Of a stretch of 64,000 nucleotides of DNA, positions 44,081 through 51,166 are shown piece by piece. This stretch comes from Sanyastnella coralliicola (GTDB lineage Bacteria > Bacteroidota > Bacteroidia > Flavobacteriales_D > Sanyastnellaceae). The stretch covers positions 1,505,501-1,569,500 of the forward strand of contig NZ_CP132543.1 in NCBI RefSeq assembly GCF_030845195.1, given 5' to 3'. A program made the translations under genes and the position numbers. The notes under the pieces were generated by a model that saw only the letters and a list, made by a program, of their open reading frames with translations, had not been told where the DNA came from and made no database searches. How positions within the stretch are numbered: the first letter of the stretch is position 1; each line of letters opens with the position of its first letter.

Positions 44081-44751
44081 GGTGCGGTACCGTCAACCCA
44101 TCGTTTGAGGAGCGACTTGCTGTCTTTTACACTGGCGCAAGCCCATTCATAAAGAACAGCTTCAAGTTCGTTTGGTTTAAGTTGCCAGTTGGCGACTTCT
44201 TTCCTTAGCCTTTTGCTTAACTCAGCAAGCGTGAGTGCTGCTGCTACACTGATGTTGAAGCTCTCAGTGAATCCATACATAGGGATTCGAACAAAGTCAT
44301 CAGCTAAATCATAAACATCCTGTGAGATTCCTGTGAGCTCGGTGCCAAAGACAAGAGCTGTTGGTTGATCGATTGGAAGGTCTTCCAAAACGTAGTCGTC
44401 TCGATGTGGGGTAGTGGCTACAATGCGGTACCCTTGAGACTTGAGTTGTTCTAGGCACGACTTGGTGTTGTTCTCTTGCTCGTTGTGTTGATGCAAGGTC
44501 AACCATTTAGCGCTTCCCATGGAGACATTCTTGTTCGGCTCCCACTCATTTTCATTTTCAATGATGTGAATGTCTTGGATGCCGAAACAATCGCAACTAC
44601 GCATGACCGCGCTGGCGTTGTGCGGTTGGTAAAGATTCTCTACCACCACGGCTAAATGGCGCGTTCGCTCACTTGAAACTTGCTGAAACAACGCTTGGCG
44701 TTCTTCCGTCATGTATCCACAAAGGAACTCGTATGCTTTTCTTTTGTCCAT
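44077..44751 (-). CDS. trmH: tRNA (guanosine-2'-O)-methyltransferase, TrmH type
   Basis: 224 aa, SPOUT fold. Motif 1 NASAVMRSCDCFGI, motif 2 VFGTELTGIS and motif 3 IPMYGFTESFNISVAAALTL. The length and the C-terminal helix (ANWQLKPNELEAVLYEW) fit TrmH, which methylates Gm18 of tRNA, better than RlmB. First gene of the trmH-MATE-fmt operon, downstream of the hup terminator. Confidence 0.92.
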   Translation of the reverse strand: MDKRKAYEFLCGYMTEERQALFQQVSSERTRHLAVVVENLYQPHNASAVMRSCDCFGIQDIHIIENENEWEPNKNVSMGSAKWLTLHQHNEQENNTKSCLEQLKSQGYRIVATTPHRDDYVLEDLPIDQPTALVFGTELTGISQDVYDLADDFVRIPMYGFTESFNISVAAALTLAELSKRLRKEVANWQLKPNELEAVLYEWACASVKDSKSLLKRWVDGTAP

Positions 44752-44761
44752 GGTTAGATAT

Positions 44762-44797
44762 GAAAAAAGCCCTTCCGCAAAACGGAAAGGCTTTTTC
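44762..44797 (-). terminator. Terminator after hup
   Basis: AAAAAGCC.TTCCG / CGGAA.GGCTTTTT stem, bidirectional T/A runs, between hup and trmH. Confidence 0.85.
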
Positions 44798-44814
44798 GTT
44801 CAGCGTGTATACGC

Positions 44815-45087
44815 TTACTTCACTTTGTCAGAAAGCTCAGCACCTGGCTTGAACTTAACTACTTTCTTCGCCTTGATAGTGATTTCTTTTCCTGTTTGTG
44901 GGTTACGTCCCTTACGAGCTGAACGCTCAGATACAGAGAAAGATCCGAATCCTACAAGTGCAACACGGTCTCCTTTCTTAAGAGCGCCTGATGTAGTGTC
45001 AATAAATGCGTCTAGGGCACGCTTAGCATCTGCTTTAGAGATTCCAGCGTTTTCTGCCATTGCTTCAACTAGTTCTGCTTTGTTCAT
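44815..45087 (-). CDS. hup: HU-family DNA-binding protein
   Basis: 90 aa. Classic [19 protein letters not shown] at the start, [19 protein letters not shown] in the DNA-binding arm, then [17 protein letters not shown]. Homodimeric nucleoid protein. Monocistronic with its own -7 box upstream and a terminator downstream. Confidence 0.96.
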   Translation of the reverse strand: MNKAELVEAMAENAGISKADAKRALDAFIDTTSGALKKGDRVALVGFGSFSVSERSARKGRNPQTGKEITIKAKKVVKFKPGAELSDKVK

Positions 45088-45124
45088 TTTTCAAAGGTTT
45101 AGTTAGACAATCGATGAATCGGGC

Positions 45125-45132
45125 CAAATATA
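45125..45132 (-). promoter_or_regulatory. -7 box for hup
   Basis: TATATTTG on the - strand, 37 nt before the ATG. Confidence 0.55.
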
Positions 45133-45194
45133 TACGCTAAAACTCGCCACTGGCAAGGATTAGCGTGAAAAAGAGGCCATTTTGTTAATAAGTG

Positions 45195-45220
45195 AGGCTA
45201 TATGTGGATAACCATAGCCT
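45195..45220. other. Inverted repeat in the hup / cupredoxin divergent gap
   Basis: AGGCTAT and ATAGCCT arms, 12-nt loop, followed by ATTTT. The rest of the 261-nt gap (45088-45349) shows no ORF. Could be a regulator site or weak terminator. Confidence 0.35.
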
Positions 45221-45349
45221 ATTTTACCGCTATGCCACGCCATTCAAGGGTTTCGACACATACAGGTGTATTTTCAGCTTTGCAAACATATCGCGCACCT
45301 GAATTGTATATAAGGTGTGAATGACGTTCATTCGTACAAAACACATTAT

Positions 45350-45946
45350 ATGAAACACTTTTACACTGCTCTATTTATGCTATTCGGCCTTTCGGCTTTA
45401 GCTCAAACTACCCACCAAGTGGATGTTGGAGGAAGCGGAGGCGTTGATCCATTCTACGATCCACAATTCATCACGATTGATCAAGGTGATATCGTAATGT
45501 GGGTATGTACAGATGGTTTCCACTCTGTAACTACGGAAGCAGGTGCGCCAGAATCATTCAATTTTGGTCCTCAATCTGCACCTTGGGAATTCGAGTTTAC
45601 CTTCGATGTGCCTGGTGAATATGATTACAGCTGTACAGTAGGTAATCACGCTGCAACTCAGTTTGGAACAATCACTGTGCTCGAAGTACAGTCTGTAACA
45701 GCTACTCCAACAGCTGCAGGGTTCTCATTCTACCCGAACCCAGCTGGAGACGTTGTAACGATTCAAGGAATTCAGTCTGGAGCAACACTGAACGTGTTGA
45801 ACATCGCAGGAGAGGCGGTTGCTTCTTTTGGTTCAACTGGAGTTCAGCTGACTATCAACTTGTCTGAATTGCCAAGTGGATTGTACTTCCTAGAAATGAG
45901 AGATGGTGAAGCGATTCGTCGCGAGCGCTTGATCGTTCGACACTAA
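45350..45946 (+). CDS. Secreted plastocyanin-like cupredoxin with T9SS tail
   Basis: 198 aa from the Met at 45350. Signal peptide ends ALAQ. The cupredoxin domain covers about residues 20-110: Cu ligands His in DGFHSVT, Cys in YSCTVGNHAATQFG, and the His four residues later. The axial position is Gln, not Met, as in stellacyanins. A type A sorting domain (FYPNPAGDVVTIQ ... GLYFLEMRDG) follows, so this is a surface or released electron carrier or copper binder. Divergent from hup. Confidence 0.88.
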   Translation: MKHFYTALFMLFGLSALAQTTHQVDVGGSGGVDPFYDPQFITIDQGDIVMWVCTDGFHSVTTEAGAPESFNFGPQSAPWEFEFTFDVPGEYDYSCTVGNHAATQFGTITVLEVQSVTATPTAAGFSFYPNPAGDVVTIQGIQSGATLNVLNIAGEAVASFGSTGVQLTINLSELPSGLYFLEMRDGEAIRRERLIVRH

Positions 45947-45967
45947 GAAGATCTTTAGAATACTTGT

Positions 45968-45998
45968 GAAGCCCTTTTCGCTAGCGCGGAAGGGGCTT
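45968..45998. terminator. Bidirectional terminator whose loop is the 16-mer motif
   Basis: GAAGCCC / GGGCTTTC outer stem; the apical stem-loop is the exact 16-mer (CGC-TAGC-GCG with the 4-nt TAGC loop). T-rich on both sides; lies between convergent genes. Confidence 0.75.
45976..45991 (-). repeat. Dispersed 16-mer, exact copy 5 (in terminator)
   Basis: TTTCGCTAGCGCGGAA, the only exact copy outside a gene. Confidence 0.85.
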
Positions 45999-46000
45999 TC

Positions 46001-46807
46001 TTATTTGAGGTAGCGAAGGAAGTAACCAGTGTCAGGTCGACGACGATAATCATCGGTCTTATGGATAGCTTTCACCTTGCTGTCATTATCCGTTAGAATC
46101 GCCAGAGGTGCAGGCAAGTCAGTTTTATAGCCAAGAACGCTCAGACCGAATGGGAGGGTTGACTTATGCAGGATGCCTAAGGTGTTCGCATAAACTCCGT
46201 CTTGATCTTGCAATTCAGTGATAATGCCAGTCCAACGCTCTTTGATTGGCTGCGTGCTAATCGCATACAGCTTCACACCTTTCTCTTCAAAAGACGCTAC
46301 GTCTTTACTGAAATCATCTAGCTGCTCATTGCAGAAAGGACACCAAGACCCGCGGTGGAAAATGATCATGCTGTTTTTCGACAGTTGGTCCGTAGTGATC
46401 GATGACCCATCTGCTTTGGTGAAGGTCCCTGAAGGTAGGCTAGATCCAATGGTGAGACCAATCTTCTTGCTCATCTTGGCGTAAAGGAAGTTGTAGACAC
46501 CCCAGAATCCAAACGCGATGAATGAAAGAATTACTGGGAGCTGGATAGATGAATCTACAATCAGATAATGCCCGCCAGCAATTAAGGCTCCGGCACCTGT
46601 TGACGTTGTGACAACGAGAGAGATTAAGTGGGCACTTTTGAGCTTACTTAGGTAGATGTAGCTGAACCAGATCACTCCAATCATGTGAACTACAATGCTA
46701 GCGTACCAGCCCACATGGCCTGGAGTTTTAATGTACCCAGCAACAGATAGTACAGAACCTACTAGTAGATATATAACGTAGAGGGTGATGAAGATGGATC
46801 TCAGCAT
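46001..46807 (-). CDS. Membrane-anchored peroxiredoxin-like (redoxin) protein
   Basis: 268 aa from the Met at 46807. Four hydrophobic helices in the first ~110 residues, then an AhpC/TSA-type redoxin domain (about 120-268). The redoxin has WCPFCNEQL, a CxxC at the peroxidatic position, and lacks the usual PxxxTxxC spacing. Family resembles PRX-like proteins. The membrane part places the redoxin on one face of the inner membrane. A fusion of this kind could reduce peroxides or thiols next to the membrane; inference. Its -7 box is at 46825-46832. Confidence 0.78.
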   Translation of the reverse strand: MLRSIFITLYVIYLLVGSVLSVAGYIKTPGHVGWYASIVVHMIGVIWFSYIYLSKLKSAHLISLVVTTSTGAGALIAGGHYLIVDSSIQLPVILSFIAFGFWGVYNFLYAKMSKKIGLTIGSSLPSGTFTKADGSSITTDQLSKNSMIIFHRGSWCPFCNEQLDDFSKDVASFEEKGVKLYAISTQPIKERWTGIITELQDQDGVYANTLGILHKSTLPFGLSVLGYKTDLPAPLAILTDNDSKVKAIHKTDDYRRRPDTGYFLRYLK

Positions 46808-46824
46808 TTCCAAAGATTTGGGGG

Positions 46825-46832
46825 CAAAGATA
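46825..46832 (-). promoter_or_regulatory. -7 box for the redoxin gene
   Basis: TATCTTTG on the - strand, 17 nt before the ATG at 46807. Confidence 0.55.
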
Positions 46833-46902
46833 ACACACGACTAAACAGCTTTTGTTCTGAAATTTTCTTTTTAGTCGAATAGACGAATTGCACAGAAGCA
46901 TG

Positions 46903-46910
46903 TAGCTTTG
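46903..46910 (+). promoter_or_regulatory. -7 box for the thioesterase gene, leaderless arrangement
   Basis: TAGCTTTG ends five nt before the ATG at 46916. An in-frame GTG at 46910 lies inside the box and is therefore unlikely to be the start. Confidence 0.5.
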
Positions 46911-46915
46911 TGTGT

Positions 46916-47317
46916 ATGCATAACGACTATCAAGTAGAGATCCGATTTGCCGACATCGATGTCATGGGTCACGTAAATAATGCTGTGTATCTCAGCTACT
47001 TCGAACAAGCCCGTATCTCATTCTTTAATGAGTTGGTAGGGAAGGACTGGGACTGGTACGAACTGGGAATTCTTCTTGCTCGTAACGAAATTGATTACAA
47101 ACAGCCTGTATTAATGTCGGATCATGTGATTATCCGCACACGATGTGAGCATGTTGGTAACACAAGCCTCGTTTTCGCATACGATATCTACCGCACACCA
47201 AAAGGTCAGACCGAGGCAACAATTGCCGCACAAGGGAAATCAGTGCTCGTTTGTTTCGACTACAAAAAGCAACAGAAGATCGAGGTGCCTGCAGAATGGA
47301 AGGAGCGTTTAGCTTAA
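46916..47317 (+). CDS. Acyl-CoA thioesterase, 4-hydroxybenzoyl-CoA thioesterase type
   Basis: 133 aa hotdog protein: FADIDVMGHVNNAVYLSYFEQARISFF is the Asp/His active-site region of the YbgC/4HBT family. Cytosolic. Substrate not inferable. Ends by overlapping the convergent amylase gene by 4 bp. Confidence 0.92.
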   Translation: MHNDYQVEIRFADIDVMGHVNNAVYLSYFEQARISFFNELVGKDWDWYELGILLARNEIDYKQPVLMSDHVIIRTRCEHVGNTSLVFAYDIYRTPKGQTEATIAAQGKSVLVCFDYKKQQKIEVPAEWKERLA

Positions 47318-49173
47318 CGCACTTCAATCATTTGAATCGTTTTCGCAGGAGTTGAAATCACGAGCGATTCAAGGTCCACAACTTGTTCAGTAATGATGTC
47401 AAAGCCCTGGGTCATTCCTTGGGTTGTTGACATGTTACTCAAATCGATGCTACGTTCTTCTTCTGTAGGGTTCAAAATCACGAGAAATTTCTCTCCTTCA
47501 TTGTGTCGTACATACGCGTAAACACCGTCTTGAGGGACAAACTGAGTAAGTCTTCCAGTAAAGATTTCTGGATGGTTCTTTCGGTAGTTGGCCAATTTTT
47601 GTGTGAATTCGAAGACATCCGTTTCCAGTTCATTTCGACCGGAAGCTTCGAACTTGTTACTTTCATCTTCTTTCCATCCACCAGGGAAGTCTTGTCGCAC
47701 TTTGCCATCAGGATCGGCGAAGTTACTTAAGGCAATTTCTGTTCCGTAGTACAATGAAGGAATGCCTCGTGTTGTCATCATGAAACCGATGGCCATTTTC
47801 AATTTTGCAGGATCTTCTCCCATTACTGCGAACACACGGCTCAAGTCATGGTTGTCTAGGAAGGTCACCTGTTCTTTAGGGTCGTCATAAAGCACATCGT
47901 GAGCTAGGGCATAGTAGAGTTTCGAAGCCCCCTGTGTCCAGCCAAAGCCTTCATTGAAGCAATCGTTGATAGCGTAGTACAATTGAAAGTCAGTTACACC
48001 ATCAAGGCCTGAGTCAAATTTACGTTGGGTATGATTGTCTTCTGTGAACCAAGCTTGAACACCGTGTCCGTGAACCCAAGTCTCACCAAACATCATGAAG
48101 TCTGGGAATTCACTTTCAATGCGCTCCGCGAGTTCCGCCATAAATAATTGATCAGGGTAGGCGTATGTGTCGATTCTAAAGGCATCAATTCCGTAGGTGC
48201 CAATCCACCAAATGCTGTTTTGAATGAGGTAATTCGAAAGGTGAGGATTTCGTTGGTTCAGATCAGGCATGTAGGTGGTGAACCAACCATCACTGAAAAC
48301 CTTTGTTTCTGCCGGGTCAGCATAGGGGTCGAGCAGGGTAGGTGCACGGTAGGTGGTGTTGGTGTATTCCGGCCAGAAATTGATCCAGCTAGAGTCGGGT
48401 AGATCTTGATAAATCCAGTGCTTATCTGACCAGTGGTTGTACACAATGTCTTTAATCACCTTTATCCCCCTTTGACGGCACGAATCTGCGAGGTTCATAT
48501 ATGATTGATTCCCGCCAAGTCTAGGGTCAATTTCGTAAATATCCGTTGGGGCGTAGCCATGATAAGAAGTCTCAGGTCGATCATTGGTCCATACTGGGTT
48601 CAGCCAGAGCGCTGTTACCCCTAGATCTTCGATATAGTCTAAGTGGTCGATGACACCTTGAAGGTCTCCTCCGTGTCGTCTGAATATATGTTCGCGATTC
48701 AGTTCGGTGTCATAGCTATTCTCCAGAATATCGTTGCTATAATCTCCATTGGCAAAACGGTCAGGGTAGAGGAGATAAATGAAATCGCTCTGATTAAGTC
48801 CTTTCATACCATTGGGCATGTCGTCCTTCGATTTGAGTTGATATTTATACTCAGTTTTCTTTCTCCCTTGACGCAGTGTCAGGTTAAAAGTTCCCGGTTT
48901 CGTCTCGGGTGAAATTCCAAGCTCTATAAATAGGTAATGATCATTGGTCACCGAAGTGACGTTGAGCACCCTAATGCCATCATAGTCGACAGCTACTTCA
49001 CTGCCAGAAAGCTCATCTCCGTAGATCATCAGCTCGAGGCGATCATATTCCATTCCAGTCCACCAATAAGGCGGTTCTACTTTTTCAATTGAAGGAGCTG
49101 ACCACATTGTCAAACTCACCAAAAGGCTTGGCAATAAAAGGATAAGAGAGTTATTCACTACTTGGCTTTTCAT
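47314..49173 (-). CDS. Secreted GH13 alpha-amylase / neopullulanase-type enzyme
   Basis: 619 aa. Signal peptide, then a cyclomaltodextrinase-type N-terminal beta domain (about residues 28-115), the GH13 barrel and a C-terminal beta domain. Catalytic residues appear in DAFRIDTYAY (nucleophile Asp), MMFGETWVHG (acid/base Glu) and TFLDNHDLSR (third Asp); YLLYPDRFANGD is the first conserved region. Attacks alpha-1,4-glucans or pullulan-like substrates in the periplasm or at the cell surface, similar to SusA. No T9SS tail. Divergent from the tandem-repeat putative starch-binding protein. Confidence 0.92.
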   Translation of the reverse strand: MKSQVVNNSLILLLPSLLVSLTMWSAPSIEKVEPPYWWTGMEYDRLELMIYGDELSGSEVAVDYDGIRVLNVTSVTNDHYLFIELGISPETKPGTFNLTLRQGRKKTEYKYQLKSKDDMPNGMKGLNQSDFIYLLYPDRFANGDYSNDILENSYDTELNREHIFRRHGGDLQGVIDHLDYIEDLGVTALWLNPVWTNDRPETSYHGYAPTDIYEIDPRLGGNQSYMNLADSCRQRGIKVIKDIVYNHWSDKHWIYQDLPDSSWINFWPEYTNTTYRAPTLLDPYADPAETKVFSDGWFTTYMPDLNQRNPHLSNYLIQNSIWWIGTYGIDAFRIDTYAYPDQLFMAELAERIESEFPDFMMFGETWVHGHGVQAWFTEDNHTQRKFDSGLDGVTDFQLYYAINDCFNEGFGWTQGASKLYYALAHDVLYDDPKEQVTFLDNHDLSRVFAVMGEDPAKLKMAIGFMMTTRGIPSLYYGTEIALSNFADPDGKVRQDFPGGWKEDESNKFEASGRNELETDVFEFTQKLANYRKNHPEIFTGRLTQFVPQDGVYAYVRHNEGEKFLVILNPTEEERSIDLSNMSTTQGMTQGFDIITEQVVDLESLVISTPAKTIQMIEVR

Positions 49174-49275
49174 TAATCCTAGGTGAAGGAATTGATAATT
49201 CGACGGGAAATTATCTAAATTCGCTTAAGTGTCCAAAGTACACACCTTGGTATAATAATGTTCAATAACGCTAAC

Positions 49276-50988
49276 ATGAAGAAATTTTACTCACTATTGA
49301 TGGCATGCTGTCTTGGATTCGCTGTCCAAGCACAGATGCAGTACAATGTCACTTTCCAAGTTGACATGAACAACGAAACCGTATCCATGGACGGAGTGCA
49401 CATTGCAGGTGGTTTCCAGGGATGGGATCCAGCAGCTACGATGTTGACTGACGACGACATGGACGGAGTATACGAGATTACTCTAGCAGTAGACGAAGGT
49501 GATCACGAATTCAAATTCCTCAACGGTAACGATTGGCCGTTCGAAGAAGTGGTTCCTGACGCTTGTCGTGCAAACCTTGACGGAAATACAAACCGCTTGA
49601 TCACGGTAACAGAAGACATGACATACTCTGTGTGTTTCGGAAGCTGTGCAGCTTGTGGAATGAACACTGTTCTTTTCCGTGTAGATATGTCTCTACAAGA
49701 AGAAGTAGCTCCACAAGGGGTACACGTTGCTGGTAACTTCCAAGGATGGGACCCCGGAGCAACGATGTTGACTGATGAAGATGGTGACATGGTTTACTCT
49801 GTTGCTTACTCATTTGATCCTACAGCACTTGACGCAGATGGTGGAAACCTTATCTTCAAGTACATTAACGGTAACGATTGGCCATTCCCGAACGAAAATG
49901 TTCCTGCTGATTGCGGTGATGGAACCGGTAACCGCCTGATCACACTTGAGTCTGCGAACTACGTAACCGACGCATTCTGTTTTGATGCATGTGGATCATG
50001 TGTTGCTCCAACAGAAGTGACTTTCCAGGTTGACATGAGCCTACAGACAGTTTCTCCAAACGGAGTTCACATTGCTGGTGCATTCCAGGGATGGAACCCT
50101 GGAGCTGACATGCTCTCAGATGACGACATGGACGGTATCTACGAGATCACAATGATGATTGCACCTGGTTCATACGAGTACAAGTTCGTTAACGGGAACG
50201 ACTGGGAAGGAGAAGACAACGACAACGAATCTGTTCCTGCTGATTGTAACACTAACGGAAACCGTTTGATCGTTGTTGAAGCTGACATGCCACAGACAGT
50301 AACTTACTGTTACAACCAATGTACTGCCGCTTGTGTGAATGATCCTGATCCTGCAGACATTACGTTCTCTGTGAACATGCAAGACGAAGTCGTAAGCGCT
50401 GACGGTGTTTGGTTGATGGGTGGATTCTCTAGCCCACAATGGCAAGAAGGTGCGATGATGATGTCTGACGATGACGCAGACGGAATTTACACGATAACGG
50501 TTAACATCAGTGGTCCAGCTGAATTCCAGTACAAGTTCACAAACGGTGATCCATACCCTGATGGAACTGTAGACGGATCAGTAGAAGAGACCTACGACTT
50601 CACGCTTGGTGGTTGTGGTGTTGAGAACGGAATCGGTGGATTTAACCGTACACACGTTCGCTCTGGAATGGAAGAGACACTTGACGTCGTTTGTTACAAC
50701 TCATGCGTTGACTGTGGAATCGGTATCTACGGAGAGCGTGTGGAAGCAGAATTGAACATCTTCCCGAACCCAACTTCAGGAGTGATCAACATTTCTACAA
50801 ACGATATGCAGGGAGCTACAAACTTGACAGTGATTGATGCTCAAGGACGTGCAGTAATCGTTTCTCAGGTAGTTATCAACGAAGGGCAGCTGCTTGAAGT
50901 TGACCTACAAGAGCTTCCAGCTGGATTCTATACACTACAACTTTTGAACGGCAATGCCGTTGCAAATCAAGTAGTTGTGAAGAAGTAA
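49276..50988 (+). CDS. T9SS surface protein with four Ig-like/CBM-like repeats
   Basis: 570 aa from the Met at 49276 (an upstream ATG at 49258 would spoil the signal peptide). Four ~105-residue repeats at about 24-128, 131-242, 247-353 and 362-480. Each has VTFQVDM...GVHIAGxFQGW(D/N)P, LxDDDxDGxYE and KFxNGNDW, with two to four Cys at its end. The GxFxGW and YExKFxNG patterns resemble starch-binding or glycogen-binding CBM20/CBM48-type modules. A T9SS sorting domain occupies 492-570. Divergent from the GH13 enzyme by 102 nt, suggesting a surface glucan-binding partner; no SusC/SusD genes are present. Confidence 0.82.
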   Translation: MKKFYSLLMACCLGFAVQAQMQYNVTFQVDMNNETVSMDGVHIAGGFQGWDPAATMLTDDDMDGVYEITLAVDEGDHEFKFLNGNDWPFEEVVPDACRANLDGNTNRLITVTEDMTYSVCFGSCAACGMNTVLFRVDMSLQEEVAPQGVHVAGNFQGWDPGATMLTDEDGDMVYSVAYSFDPTALDADGGNLIFKYINGNDWPFPNENVPADCGDGTGNRLITLESANYVTDAFCFDACGSCVAPTEVTFQVDMSLQTVSPNGVHIAGAFQGWNPGADMLSDDDMDGIYEITMMIAPGSYEYKFVNGNDWEGEDNDNESVPADCNTNGNRLIVVEADMPQTVTYCYNQCTAACVNDPDPADITFSVNMQDEVVSADGVWLMGGFSSPQWQEGAMMMSDDDADGIYTITVNISGPAEFQYKFTNGDPYPDGTVDGSVEETYDFTLGGCGVENGIGGFNRTHVRSGMEETLDVVCYNSCVDCGIGIYGERVEAELNIFPNPTSGVINISTNDMQGATNLTVIDAQGRAVIVSQVVINEGQLLEVDLQELPAGFYTLQLLNGNAVANQVVVKK

Positions 50989-51011
50989 GAGAAAGACTCG
51001 TAACTTATTTG

Positions 51012-51036
51012 CGCCCCTGTCGTTAAGGCAGGGGCG
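51012..51036 (+). terminator. Terminator after the tandem-repeat protein gene
   Basis: CGCCCCTG / CAGGGGCG stem with a 9-nt loop; only a moderate T stretch follows. Confidence 0.7.
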
Positions 51037-51121
51037 TATTTGTTTATAGCAATTCACGATTTGAACCAAGAGTTGCTGAAAAAATAGGCCATTTCCTACT
51101 TGCGAACCTTAATGAAGCAAG

Positions 51122-51129
51122 TATATTTG
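51122..51129 (+). promoter_or_regulatory. -7 box for the SprB-repeat gene
   Basis: TATATTTG, 37 nt before the ATG at 51167. Confidence 0.55.
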
Positions 51130-51166
51130 GCCCTGAATCTGAGTATACTATTCTAATAATTGATCC

